From Rhabdaerophilum calidifontis (GTDB lineage Bacteria; Pseudomonadota; Alphaproteobacteria; Rhizobiales; Beijerinckiaceae): a stretch of DNA of 64,000 bases. Below the pieces are notes generated by a model that was not told the DNA's origin, did not search any database, and worked only from the letters and a program-made list of their open reading frames with translations. Made by a program: the position numbers and the translations under genes. The stretch is taken from assembly GCF_008641065.1 (NCBI RefSeq), contig NZ_VTRS01000002.1, forward strand, positions 327,810-391,809. The letters are read 5' to 3'. Each line of letters begins with the position of its first letter. Within the stretch, counting starts at the first letter, position 1. Positions 26,923-35,032 of the stretch are shown here, one piece after another.

Positions 26923-29015
26923 GGCTGGCTCATCGGCTCCCGCTGGTTGAGGCTGGCGAAATTGCGGCCCGAGGCGGCGAGTTCCTCGAGCAGCGGCGCG
27001 ACCTCGAAGCCGCGCCCGTCGCGGCGCGCGTTCTCCCGTGCCGTGGCGAGCACCGCCGCAAGGCCGCGCGAATCCGCCTCGTGCATCGGGCCGCCGCGCC
27101 AGGCCGGAAATCCATAGCCGTGAACGAGCACGACGTCGATATCGAGCGGCCGTGCGGCGATGCCCTCGCCGAGGAGCTTCGCGCCCTCGTTGACCATGGC
27201 CGCGAGCACCCGCGCCTGGATCGCTTCCGCCGGCAGCGGAACCGGGCGGCGCCCGGTCGAGGCGGCGTGGTCGCGCACCAAAGCCTCGACATCGGGGTCG
27301 CGGACCCGCTTGCCCTCGGCATAGCGATACCAGCCGCGCCCGGCCTTCTGCCCGAACCAGCCGCGTTCGCAGAGCCGGTCGACGATCGGCACGTCGCGCT
27401 CGGCGGGGTCGCGGGTCGCCGCGTGGCGCTTGCGCCGCACCCAGGCGATGTCGAGCCCGGCGAGATCCTGAACCGCGAACGGCCCCATCGCGAGGCCGAA
27501 CGCCTCCATCGCCGCGTCGATCTCGGCGGGCATCGCGCCTTCCTCGAGCATGAATTCGCATTCGGCGCGGAAGCGGGCGAGGATGCGGTTGCCGATGAAC
27601 CCCTCGCAGACCCCGGTCGTCACCGCGATCTTGCCGAGGTCCCGCGCCACGGCGAGCCCGGTGGCGAGCGCATCGGCGCTGACCCGCCGGGTGCGGACGA
27701 TCTCCATCAGTTTCATGACATGGGCCGGCGAGAAGAAATGCAGCCCCAGGAAGCGTTGCGGCCGCGCGAGCCCGTCCGCCATCGCCTCGATGTCGAGATA
27801 GGAGGTGTTGGTGGCCAGGATCGCTTCCGGGCGCAGGATCGATTCAAGCGCGCCGAGCAGTTCCTGCTTCAGCGCCATGTCCTCGAACACGCATTCGATG
27901 ACGAGATCGCAGGGCGCGAGCCGCGCGAGTTCGGTCGCGAGTGTCAGCCGGGCCCGGCGCTCGGCAAGCCCGGCCGCATCGATGCGCCCGCCCTTCGCCG
28001 CACGCTGGAGCAGGCTCTCGATCCGTTCGGCGCCGGCCCGCAGCGCCGCCTCCTCACGCTCGATCACCGTGACGGCGTAGCCGGAATCGAGGAAAGCCAT
28101 GGCGATCCCGGCCCCCATCGTTCCGGCGCCGACGATGCCGACCGCGCGGACGGGCAGGGCGCGGGCGCCCTCGATGCCGGCCACCCGCCGTACGTCGCGC
28201 TCGGCGAAGAACAGGTGTCGGAGCGCCTTCGATTGCTCCGAGGCCGTCAGCTCTAAGAAGGTCTGCCGCTCTATCCGCAGCGCCTGGGCGAACGGCATGC
28301 CCGCGGCATGCGCGACGAGGTCGATCGCCTTCAGCGGTGCAATGCGTCCGCGCGCCTGCGCCCGGACCCGCGCGACCATCGCCTCCCACGCCCCGGCATC
28401 CGGTGCCGGCGGCGGACGCAGCGACAGCCGCGGCTGAAGCTTGCCGCCGAGGCTCATGGCAAGGGCGATCGCCTCGCCGACAAGGTCATCCCCGGCCACG
28501 AGATCACAAAGCCCGATCGCCAGCGCCTCGCGCGCATCGACCATCCGCCCCGTGGCGATGAGATCGAGCGCGGCCGGCAGGCCGACCAGCCGGGGCAGAC
28601 GCTGCGTGCCGCCGGTGCCCGGCAGCAGGCCGAGCTTCACCTCCGGCAACCCGACGCGCGCGTCGCGCGCCATGATCCGCCGATGCGCGGCGAGCCCGAT
28701 CTCGCAACCGCCGCCGAGCGCGGTGCCGTGCCAGGCGACCACCACCGGCTTGGCCGATTCTTCGACGCGGTTGATCACATCCGGCAGATGCGGTTCGAGC
28801 GGCTTGCGCCCGAATTCGGAAATGTCGCCCCCGGCGACGAAGGTCTTGCCGCGCGCGGCGATGACGATCGCCTCGATCTCCGGATCCGCCTCGGCACGCA
28901 TCAGCGCGTCCTGCAGCGCGCGGCGGATTGCCTGTGACGTGGCGTTGACGGGCGGGTTGTCGATCTCGAGCAGTGCCACGGGGCCGTGGGTCGTCCGGTG
29001 AACCTGTCCCGCCAT
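26919..29015 (-). CDS. Bifunctional enoyl-CoA hydratase / 3-hydroxyacyl-CoA dehydrogenase
   Basis: The protein is 698 residues. Residues 1-190 are the crotonase domain, with TFVAGGDISEFG forming the oxyanion region and a catalytic Glu in LPEVKLGLLPGTGG. About 290-470 is the NAD-binding domain (GIVGAGTMGAGIA), followed by HFFSPAHVMKLMEIV and GFIGNRIL. The last part holds two dehydrogenase C-terminal repeats. The order equals FadB/FadJ or the peroxisomal bifunctional enzyme. It is upstream of, and overlaps, the thiolase gene. Its own promoter must lie in the 522-base divergent gap before the symporter genes. Confidence 0.93.
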   Translation of the reverse strand: MAGQVHRTTHGPVALLEIDNPPVNATSQAIRRALQDALMRAEADPEIEAIVIAARGKTFVAGGDISEFGRKPLEPHLPDVINRVEESAKPVVVAWHGTALGGGCEIGLAAHRRIMARDARVGLPEVKLGLLPGTGGTQRLPRLVGLPAALDLIATGRMVDAREALAIGLCDLVAGDDLVGEAIALAMSLGGKLQPRLSLRPPPAPDAGAWEAMVARVRAQARGRIAPLKAIDLVAHAAGMPFAQALRIERQTFLELTASEQSKALRHLFFAERDVRRVAGIEGARALPVRAVGIVGAGTMGAGIAMAFLDSGYAVTVIEREEAALRAGAERIESLLQRAAKGGRIDAAGLAERRARLTLATELARLAPCDLVIECVFEDMALKQELLGALESILRPEAILATNTSYLDIEAMADGLARPQRFLGLHFFSPAHVMKLMEIVRTRRVSADALATGLAVARDLGKIAVTTGVCEGFIGNRILARFRAECEFMLEEGAMPAEIDAAMEAFGLAMGPFAVQDLAGLDIAWVRRKRHAATRDPAERDVPIVDRLCERGWFGQKAGRGWYRYAEGKRVRDPDVEALVRDHAASTGRRPVPLPAEAIQARVLAAMVNEGAKLLGEGIAARPLDIDVVLVHGYGFPAWRGGPMHEADSRGLAAVLATARENARRDGRGFEVAPLLEELAASGRNFASLNQREPMSQP

Positions 29016-29537
29016 CCGTCGCCCCGACCCCCACCCGACGCGGCGGCCGCGGATGCCGGCCGCCGAAGAACATCACGCACGCGAGGAAATCACACAAGAA
29101 CAATGCGCGCCCGGCAAGCCGGCATCCAGACGGCTGGGCCGGGTCTCCGGAGCAACCGAACGGAATTCCAGAACAGCGACAGGCCGACATTTCCCATGCC
29201 TAGAATAGTTCGATTCGAGCAATCAGAGATAGTCGCTCACGATGAAATCCGAAGTTATCCAAACGGTATAACTGAATGACAGCATGGCTTTGAATTGATC
29301 CCTGTGTTTTCAGCATATCACATTGCCGTCTTGGGTGCGCTGCAATATAGACGGCGTAGAATGTTGCGGTGCAACAAACAAAAGGCTGCCTGCCCCACGG
29401 ATTAGACCTTGGTAGGGGCAGTGCCGCGCGGATTTACACGGTATTCAGAATTTGGGCGGGTGTTCCTTGCAGGGTATGCCGGTTCTTCGCCCCCGAACTT
29501 GATCCGGGGATAACCAAGAGCAAAAGGGAGGTGACGA
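29016..29537. other. 522-base divergent intergenic region, partly AT-rich
   Basis: It separates the beta-oxidation genes (minus) from the symporter pair (plus). About 29190-29390 is clearly AT-richer than its surroundings. It holds a candidate plus-strand promoter at 29323-29351. The remaining 180 bases would be a 5' leader that ends in a strong AGGGAGGTGA ribosome-binding site. I see no convincing small protein gene and no recognisable riboswitch. Confidence 0.5.
29323..29351 (+). promoter_or_regulatory. Candidate sigma-70 promoter for the symporter operon
   Basis: TTGCCG (-35, 4 of 6 matches) and TATAGA (-10, 4 of 6) are separated by exactly 17 bases within the AT-rich part of the gap. Transcription would begin near 29358. 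Confidence 0.4.
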
Positions 29538-29792
29538 ATGTCGCCAAGCGACGAACAACATTGGGGCCAGACGCGCACCCTCATGTTCATCATGATGGGG
29601 CTCTGGGCGTTCTTCAGCTTCTTCATTCACATGTTCGTGACGAGCCTCAACAGCATCGTCATCGCGGGCTTCCCGCTCGGCTTCTACATGGCCGCGCAGG
29701 GCTCGCTGATCGCCTTCGTGGTGATGCTGTTCTGGTTCGCCAGGGCGCAGGACAAGATCGATCGCGACCACGGCGTCGCGGAAGACGAATAA
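29538..29792 (+). CDS. DUF4212 small subunit of a sodium/substrate symporter
   Basis: This 84-residue membrane protein has two helices (about 15-37 and 42-66) joined by a short loop with SLNSIVIAGFPLGF. The N-terminal SDEQHWGQTRTLM and the short charged C-terminal tail fit DUF4212, whose genes sit directly before VC_2705-type sodium:solute symporters. AGGGAGGTGA upstream is a near-perfect ribosome-binding site. It is 12 bases before the large subunit and presumably helps its assembly or activity. The transported substrate is unknown; acetate or other short carboxylates are known for related symporters. Confidence 0.88.
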   Translation: MSPSDEQHWGQTRTLMFIMMGLWAFFSFFIHMFVTSLNSIVIAGFPLGFYMAAQGSLIAFVVMLFWFARAQDKIDRDHGVAEDE

Positions 29793-29804
29793 GGGGAGGG
29801 GCGC

Positions 29805-31778
29805 ATGGCTACGAAAACGTCAGGCGGTGACGACTTCACCTCGAATCTCGGCCGCATCTACGGCATCTATACGGGCGGCTTCGTCGCCTTCGTGCTGTTC
29901 ATCGCGCTGCTCGAGAAGCTCGGGGTTCCGAACAACATTCTCGGCTACCTGTTCGTGTTCTTCACGATCGCGGTCTACGCCTTCATCGGCATCATCTCGC
30001 GCACGATGCAGGTCTCGGAATATTACGTCGCAGGCCGCAAGGTCCCGGCGCTCTACAACGGCATGGCCACGGGCGCGGACTGGATGTCCGGCGCGTCCTT
30101 CGTCGGCATGGCGGGCTCGCTCTTCCTGCTCGGCTATGACGGCCTCGCCTTCGTGCTGGGCTGGACGGGCGGCTATGTGCTGGTCGCGGTGCTGGTCGCG
30201 CCGTTCCTGCGCAAATTCGGCGCCTACACGGTGCCGGACTTCCTCTCGGCCCGCTATGGCGGCAACCTCGCGCGCTTCATCGGCGTGATCGTGCTGCTCT
30301 GCTGCTCTTTCACCTATGTCGTGGCGCAGATCTACGCGACCGGCATCATCGCCTCGCGCTTTCTGGGCATGAGCTTCGAACTTGCGGTGTTCGTCGGTCT
30401 CGCCGGCATCCTCGTCTGCTCGATGCTGGGCGGGATGCGCGCCGTCACCTGGACCCAGGTCGCGCAATATATCGTGCTGATCATCGCCTATCTGGTGCCG
30501 GTGGTGCTGCTCTCGGCCAAGAAATACGGCCTGCCGATCCCGCAGCTCACCTATGGCCAGGCGCTCCAGGAGATCGCGGCGCTCGAACAGGGCTTCATCA
30601 AGAACGGCCTCGCGCCGGCGACGATGAAGCTGCATGCGGCGCCGTTCACCTCCTACACGACGGGCAATTACTTCGCGCTGATCCTCTGCCTCATGGTCGG
30701 CACGGCGTCGCTGCCCCACGTGCTGATGCGCTATTTCACCACCCCCTCGGTGCGTGAGGCGCGCGTCTCGGTGGCATGGTCGCTGCTGTTCATCTTCCTG
30801 CTCTACTTCACGGCCCCGGCCTATGCCGCGTTCTCCAAGCTCGAGGTCTATTCGACCCTGATCGGCAAGAATATCGGCGATCTCCCGGCCTGGGTTTACA
30901 GCTGGGGCAAGATCAACCTCGTGACGATCTGCGGCAAGGCCGCGGCTTCGGCCGATGCCGTCAAGGCGGCCTGCGGCGCGGTCTCCGGCCATGCCGGCAT
31001 CCTCCGCTGGCAGGATTTCGGCATCAACACTGACGTCGTGGTGCTCTCGACGCCGGAAATCGCGGGGCTGCCTTACGTCATCGCCGGCCTTGTCGCCGCC
31101 GGTGGCCTCGCCGCGGCGCTCTCGACCGCCGACGGTCTGCTGCTCGCGATCGCCAACGCGCTCAGCCACGACATCTACTACAAGATGATCGACAGGCACG
31201 CGCCGACGGCGCGCCGCCTCATCGTCTCGCGCGTGCTGCTCGTCGTGGTGGCGATCCTCGCGGCCTGGACGGCCTCGACGAAACCGGCGGACATCCTGTC
31301 CATGGTGTCCTGGGCCTTCTCCCTGGCGGCGGCGGGGCTGTTCCCGGCGCTCGTGCTGGGCGTCTGGTCCAAGCGCGTCAACGCCACCGGCGCCATTGCC
31401 GGCATGATCGCGGGCTTCAGCGTCTGTATCGTGTATCTGGTGGTGACACGTTATTTCCCCGGCTTCGGCGTGAAAACGCTGGGGATGACCTCACTGACCA
31501 ATGCGGCCGGCGCGCCGCTCATCCCGGACATGGCCAAGGCGCTCGCCGCGCCCGGCGCCATGGATGGCTGGGTGCTCGCCTCGCATCCGCTTGCGTCGAA
31601 GGTCGGCTGGATGAACATGAACAACATCTCGTCGGCCATTTTCGGGCTGCCGGTCGGGTTCATCGTCACCTATGTCGTCTCGCTGATGACGCCTGCGCCT
31701 TCGGTCGAGATGCAGCGCTTCCTCGACGAGGTGCGCAAGCCGCGCGGCCAGACGCTGATGGAAGAGAAGACCGCCTGA
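29805..31778 (+). CDS. Sodium:solute symporter, VC_2705/ActP-like large subunit
   Basis: The 657-residue integral membrane protein has about 13 hydrophobic helices and SSS-family signatures: SEYYVAGRKVPALYNGMATGADWMSG (in part), GLAAALSTADGLLLAIANALSHD and a long C-terminal region. It resembles acetate/pyruvate permeases (ActP, MctP) but belongs with the DUF4212-partnered group because of the preceding small gene. Uptake of a short carboxylate driven by sodium is likely. The divergent beta-oxidation genes may share its regulation. A strong terminator follows 20 bases after the stop. Confidence 0.9.
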   Translation: MATKTSGGDDFTSNLGRIYGIYTGGFVAFVLFIALLEKLGVPNNILGYLFVFFTIAVYAFIGIISRTMQVSEYYVAGRKVPALYNGMATGADWMSGASFVGMAGSLFLLGYDGLAFVLGWTGGYVLVAVLVAPFLRKFGAYTVPDFLSARYGGNLARFIGVIVLLCCSFTYVVAQIYATGIIASRFLGMSFELAVFVGLAGILVCSMLGGMRAVTWTQVAQYIVLIIAYLVPVVLLSAKKYGLPIPQLTYGQALQEIAALEQGFIKNGLAPATMKLHAAPFTSYTTGNYFALILCLMVGTASLPHVLMRYFTTPSVREARVSVAWSLLFIFLLYFTAPAYAAFSKLEVYSTLIGKNIGDLPAWVYSWGKINLVTICGKAAASADAVKAACGAVSGHAGILRWQDFGINTDVVVLSTPEIAGLPYVIAGLVAAGGLAAALSTADGLLLAIANALSHDIYYKMIDRHAPTARRLIVSRVLLVVVAILAAWTASTKPADILSMVSWAFSLAAAGLFPALVLGVWSKRVNATGAIAGMIAGFSVCIVYLVVTRYFPGFGVKTLGMTSLTNAAGAPLIPDMAKALAAPGAMDGWVLASHPLASKVGWMNMNNISSAIFGLPVGFIVTYVVSLMTPAPSVEMQRFLDEVRKPRGQTLMEEKTA

Positions 31779-31798
31779 GCGGCCGCTTCCGCGCGATC

Positions 31799-31830
31799 GG
31801 AAAGGGGCGGGCTTCCGCCCCTTTCCTTTT
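31799..31830 (+). terminator. Rho-independent terminator after the symporter operon
   Basis: A perfect 12-bp GC-rich stem (GGAAAGGGGCGG with CCGCCCCTTTCC), a GCTT loop and a TTTT tail lie 20 bases downstream of the symporter stop. Confidence 0.92.
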
Positions 31831-31907
31831 CCCGCCGGGTATTTGCGCCGGGCGGCTTGACCTGCCGGTTCGCGCGTCCTAGGCGCGGAATCCGGACCTC
31901 CTTTCCG

Positions 31908-32222
31908 ATGAGAGATGCGATGGGCGACGATCCCGGTTTCCTCACCTTCACGCTGCCGAACTACGTGCTGGCGGCGCTGACCTACACGCTGCTCGGCCGC
32001 ATCATTCTCTCCTTTTTGTTCGCATCGAACCCCGATGTGGTGATCAACCGTGTCTTCGCGCAGGTGACGGATCCGGTGGTGCGGGTAGTGCGGTTCTTCA
32101 CGCCGGCGGCGGTTGCGACGCCGCTGGTGCTGGTGCTCGCGATCTTCTGGCTGACGGCCTTGCGCATGGCGCTGTTCCTGCTGACGCGCCTCCTGGGCGT
32201 CGGCGCCGAGGCGACGGGCTGA
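31908..32222 (+). CDS. YggT-like small membrane protein
   Basis: The product is 104 residues with two or three hydrophobic segments. The pattern RIILSFLFASNP, VFAQVTDPVVRVVRFFTP and a second long helix resembles the YggT family, where T-D-P-x-x-x-x-x-R is conserved. YggT proteins are inner-membrane proteins of poorly known function, sometimes linked to osmotic tolerance. An ATG at 31920 is an alternative start, since neither has a strong ribosome-binding site. It lies 78 bases after the terminator, so it needs its own promoter. Confidence 0.6.
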   Translation: MRDAMGDDPGFLTFTLPNYVLAALTYTLLGRIILSFLFASNPDVVINRVFAQVTDPVVRVVRFFTPAAVATPLVLVLAIFWLTALRMALFLLTRLLGVGAEATG

Positions 32223-32232
32223 GGAGGCCGGG

Positions 32233-32562
32233 ATGGAACGCGAAACCCTTCTGCGCCGGGACGGATTCCTCGTCGGGATCGCCGGATTCTCGCTGCTCAA
32301 CGGCATGCATTTCTCGCCCTATTTCGACGCGGCCTATATCCTGCTGCGGCCCTTCACGCCGACGCTGATCGTCTCCTCGCCGATCCTGACCTTCTATTTC
32401 ACCTCGCTGTTCCTTTCGGTGACCAGCCTGATCATCGCCGGCATTCCCGCCGCCCTGTTCGAGCGCATGACCGGGCGCCGCGAGAGTGATGCGGTCTCGC
32501 TCGGCATCTGGCTCGCCGGGGTGCTGCTGCTCGCGCTGCCGGTGCTGCTCGGCCGCGGCTAG
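32233..32562 (+). CDS. Small hypothetical membrane protein
   Basis: This 109-residue protein follows the YggT-like gene by 10 bases with a GAGGAGG ribosome-binding site, so the two are probably co-transcribed. It has about three hydrophobic helices (roughly 15-35, 50-75 and 88-106), with a charged FERMTGRRESD loop between the last two. I recognise no family. A role linked to its YggT-like neighbour is only a guess. Confidence 0.65.
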   Translation: MERETLLRRDGFLVGIAGFSLLNGMHFSPYFDAAYILLRPFTPTLIVSSPILTFYFTSLFLSVTSLIIAGIPAALFERMTGRRESDAVSLGIWLAGVLLLALPVLLGRG

Positions 32563-32704
32563 CGCCGGAGCCGGCACCGAATGCCGGTTCAAGCCATCGT
32601 GATCGCCGCCGCCTGGCTGGGGGCCGGTCGGGGCTTGCGCGGTGGCGGGACGGTTGCAAAAATTCGGATTGAAAGCATTCCGAGGCCATTTCCGGGGTAA
32701 CCGC

Positions 32705-33073
32705 ATGGATGATCGCATCCGCGCCCATGCCCATGTTTCCGTGATGCGCGGCTGCGGCTTCGGCGTCATCGCGATCATCACCACCATGATCGGCGTGGCG
32801 GACCGGCTTGCGCTGTCGCTGAAGGTGGGCGGCATCGGCATGCTGCTGATGACCTTCATCCTGCTGCTGAAGGCGGCGCGGGCGGGGGAGACGCGCTTCC
32901 GCTCCACCGAGGTCTGGATCATGCTCGACGAGCACGAACGGCCGCCCGAGGCGCTGGCGCCGGGCCTGATCGCCCGCGCGCGACGCGAGGCGTTTCTCCG
33001 CTATGCCTGGTTCTCGGCCATCGCGGCCGGCCTGATGCTGGCCGGCGCGGCGCTGGCAATGCTGCTGTCATAA
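32705..33073 (+). CDS. Small hypothetical membrane protein
   Basis: The product is 122 residues. Two close hydrophobic helices lie at about 18-58, then a soluble stretch with STEVWIMLDEHERPPE, then a C-terminal helix (about 98-121). No family is recognised. It overlaps the convergent reductase gene by 6 bases at its 3' end. The frame is open upstream to 32642, but the ATG at 32705 gives a better-balanced start. A 142-base gap precedes it. Confidence 0.55.
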   Translation: MDDRIRAHAHVSVMRGCGFGVIAIITTMIGVADRLALSLKVGGIGMLLMTFILLLKAARAGETRFRSTEVWIMLDEHERPPEALAPGLIARARREAFLRYAWFSAIAAGLMLAGAALAMLLS

Positions 33074-34117
33074 GTCCCGGGCAGCCCCGTCGGGCGGGGA
33101 TATCGCACCGGCGGACTTCGCCTCCTCCCCGATCGCGACGACGAGACGGCCGCGCACCCGTCCGGCGAGGATATCCGGCGCGATCGCCGGGAGATCTTCG
33201 AGCCGGATCTCTCCGGTCATCGCGTCGAGCCGGTCGGGCGGCAATTCGCGCGCGAGCCGGTTCCAGGCCTCGATCCGCGCCGGATAGGGTTTCATCACGC
33301 TGTCGATCCCGAGGAGGTTGACGCCGCGCAGCAGGAACGGGATCACCGAGCCGGGGAAGGCCGCGCCGCCGGCGAGCCCCACCGCCGCCACCGAGGCGTT
33401 GTATCGCATCTGCGCCAGCAGCCGCGCCAGCATCGGCCCGCCGACATTGTCGATCGCGCCGGCCCAGGTCTCGCGTTCCAGCGGGCGGGCGGGGGCCTCG
33501 GCGAGTTCGGCGCGCGGGATGATCCGGCCGGCACCGAGCCCCTGGAGATAGGCCGCCTGTTCCGGCCTTCCGGTGACCGCGGCGACGCGGTAGCCGCGCG
33601 CCGCCAGGAGCGCGGTCGCGACCGAGCCGACGCCGCCGGCGGCGCCGGTGACGAGCACCTCGCCCTGATCCGGCGCGAGCCCATGCGCTTCGAGCGCGAT
33701 CACCGCCAGCATTGCCGTCAGGCCGGCGGTGCCGATCGCCATGGCCTGCCGCGGCGTCAGCCCCTCGGGCAGGGGCACGAGCCAATCGGCCTTCACCCGC
33801 GCCCGACCGGCATAGCCGCCCCACCAGGTCTCGCCGACCCGCCAGCCCGTGAGCACCACCCGGTCGCCGGGCCGGTAGCGCGGGTCGCGCGATTCCGCCA
33901 CCGTGCCGGCGAAATCCACGCCCGGCACATGCGGATAGCTGCGCACCAGCCCGCCGCCGCCGGTGAGGCACAGCCCGTCCTTGTAGTTGACGGTCGAATA
34001 TTCGACGCGGACGGTGACGTCCCCCTCGGCGGGCAGCGCGTCATCCGTCAGATTCCGGATCTCCGCCGCCACGCCGCCATCGGCCCGCCGGTCCACGACC
34101 AAAGCCTGAAATGCCAT
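33068..34117 (-). CDS. AcuI/YhdH-family NADPH-dependent acryloyl-CoA reductase-like
   Basis: This 349-residue zinc-free medium-chain dehydrogenase has YSTVNYKDGLCLTG, PHVPGVDFAGTV, GAAGGVGSVATALLAARGY and IDSVMKPYP. The YSxxNYKD and G-I-D-S-V signatures are typical of AcuI/YhdH quinone-oxidoreductase-like enzymes that reduce acryloyl-CoA to propionyl-CoA. It is divergent from a crotonase gene 126 bases away. Together they may handle an alpha,beta-unsaturated acyl-CoA, but no DMSP or 3-hydroxypropionate gene is in view. Confidence 0.85.
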   Translation of the reverse strand: MAFQALVVDRRADGGVAAEIRNLTDDALPAEGDVTVRVEYSTVNYKDGLCLTGGGGLVRSYPHVPGVDFAGTVAESRDPRYRPGDRVVLTGWRVGETWWGGYAGRARVKADWLVPLPEGLTPRQAMAIGTAGLTAMLAVIALEAHGLAPDQGEVLVTGAAGGVGSVATALLAARGYRVAAVTGRPEQAAYLQGLGAGRIIPRAELAEAPARPLERETWAGAIDNVGGPMLARLLAQMRYNASVAAVGLAGGAAFPGSVIPFLLRGVNLLGIDSVMKPYPARIEAWNRLARELPPDRLDAMTGEIRLEDLPAIAPDILAGRVRGRLVVAIGEEAKSAGAISPPDGAARDL

Positions 34118-34243
34118 CTGCGATGCTCCTCCCCGGCGAGGTTGACTTCGCCTGCGCCGTCGCCGACTTCTCGATGCATCATTCTAGGCGCCGCCGGGGC
34201 GTTGACGGAAGTCCCGGCGGCGCGCGATGCGGAACGGGCAGCC

Positions 34244-35023
34244 ATGGCAGAGATCGAGATCGAAACCCGCGGCAGGATCGCGCTCCTGACGCTCAACCGC
34301 CCCGGGCGCCGCAACGCTCTCGGCGATGCCGCCATCGCGGCGATCGACCGCTTCTTCGACCGGCCGGACCCGGCGATCCGCGCCGTGGTGCTGCGCGCCG
34401 CCGGCGGCCATTTCTGCGCCGGCCTCGACCTGCAGGAGCAATACGAGCGCAATCGCGGGCCGGTGGAATTCATGCGCATGTGCCAGAACTGGCACCGCGC
34501 CTTCGACAGGATGCAGTTCGGCGCGATCCCCGTCATCGCGGCGCTGAAGGGTGCGGTGGTTGGCGGGGGCCTCGAGATCGCGGCGGCGACGCATGTTCGG
34601 GTCGCCGAACCCTCGACCTTCTTCGCGCTGCCCGAGGGCCAGCGCGGCGTCTTCACCGGCGGCGGCGCGACGGTGCGCGTCGCGCGGATCATCACCGCCG
34701 CACGGATGATCGACATGATGATCGCGGCGCGCAGCTACGACGTGAAGCGCGGATTCGATCTCGGCCTCGTGCACGAGATCGTCGGCGAGGGGGAAGCGGA
34801 AGCGCGCGCGATCGCCATCGCCGAGGCGGCGGCGGAGCATTACGACGTGACGAATTTCGCGATCCTGACCGGGATCGCGCGCATCAGCGACATGTCGACC
34901 ACCGACGGGCTGTTCGCCGAATCGCTGCTCGCCGGCATGGTGATGACCAATCCCGACCTGCGCCCGAGCCTCGAGAAATTCTTCGCCGGCAAGGCGCCGC
35001 GGCTCGAACCGAAGGCGGAATAG
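34244..35023 (+). CDS. Crotonase-family enoyl-CoA hydratase/isomerase
   Basis: The product is 259 residues. The oxyanion-hole segments are AAGGHFCAGLDLQE and KGAVVGGGLEIAAATHVRVA. The second catalytic Glu position is in LPEGQRGVFTGGGA, so both catalytic acid positions are occupied and hydratase activity is possible. The frame remains open upstream into the intergenic region, but MAEIEIETRG at 34244 is the normal crotonase start. It converges on the secretion adaptor gene, with a 9-base gap. Confidence 0.85.
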   Translation: MAEIEIETRGRIALLTLNRPGRRNALGDAAIAAIDRFFDRPDPAIRAVVLRAAGGHFCAGLDLQEQYERNRGPVEFMRMCQNWHRAFDRMQFGAIPVIAALKGAVVGGGLEIAAATHVRVAEPSTFFALPEGQRGVFTGGGATVRVARIITAARMIDMMIAARSYDVKRGFDLGLVHEIVGEGEAEARAIAIAEAAAEHYDVTNFAILTGIARISDMSTTDGLFAESLLAGMVMTNPDLRPSLEKFFAGKAPRLEPKAE

Positions 35024-35032
35024 CCGGCCCGG

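Noticed and set aside
29309..29322. A CRP-like site (TGTG ... TCACA) in the divergent gap
   Set aside because: The spacing between the half-sites is 10 bases instead of 6, so it does not match the CRP/FNR dyad.
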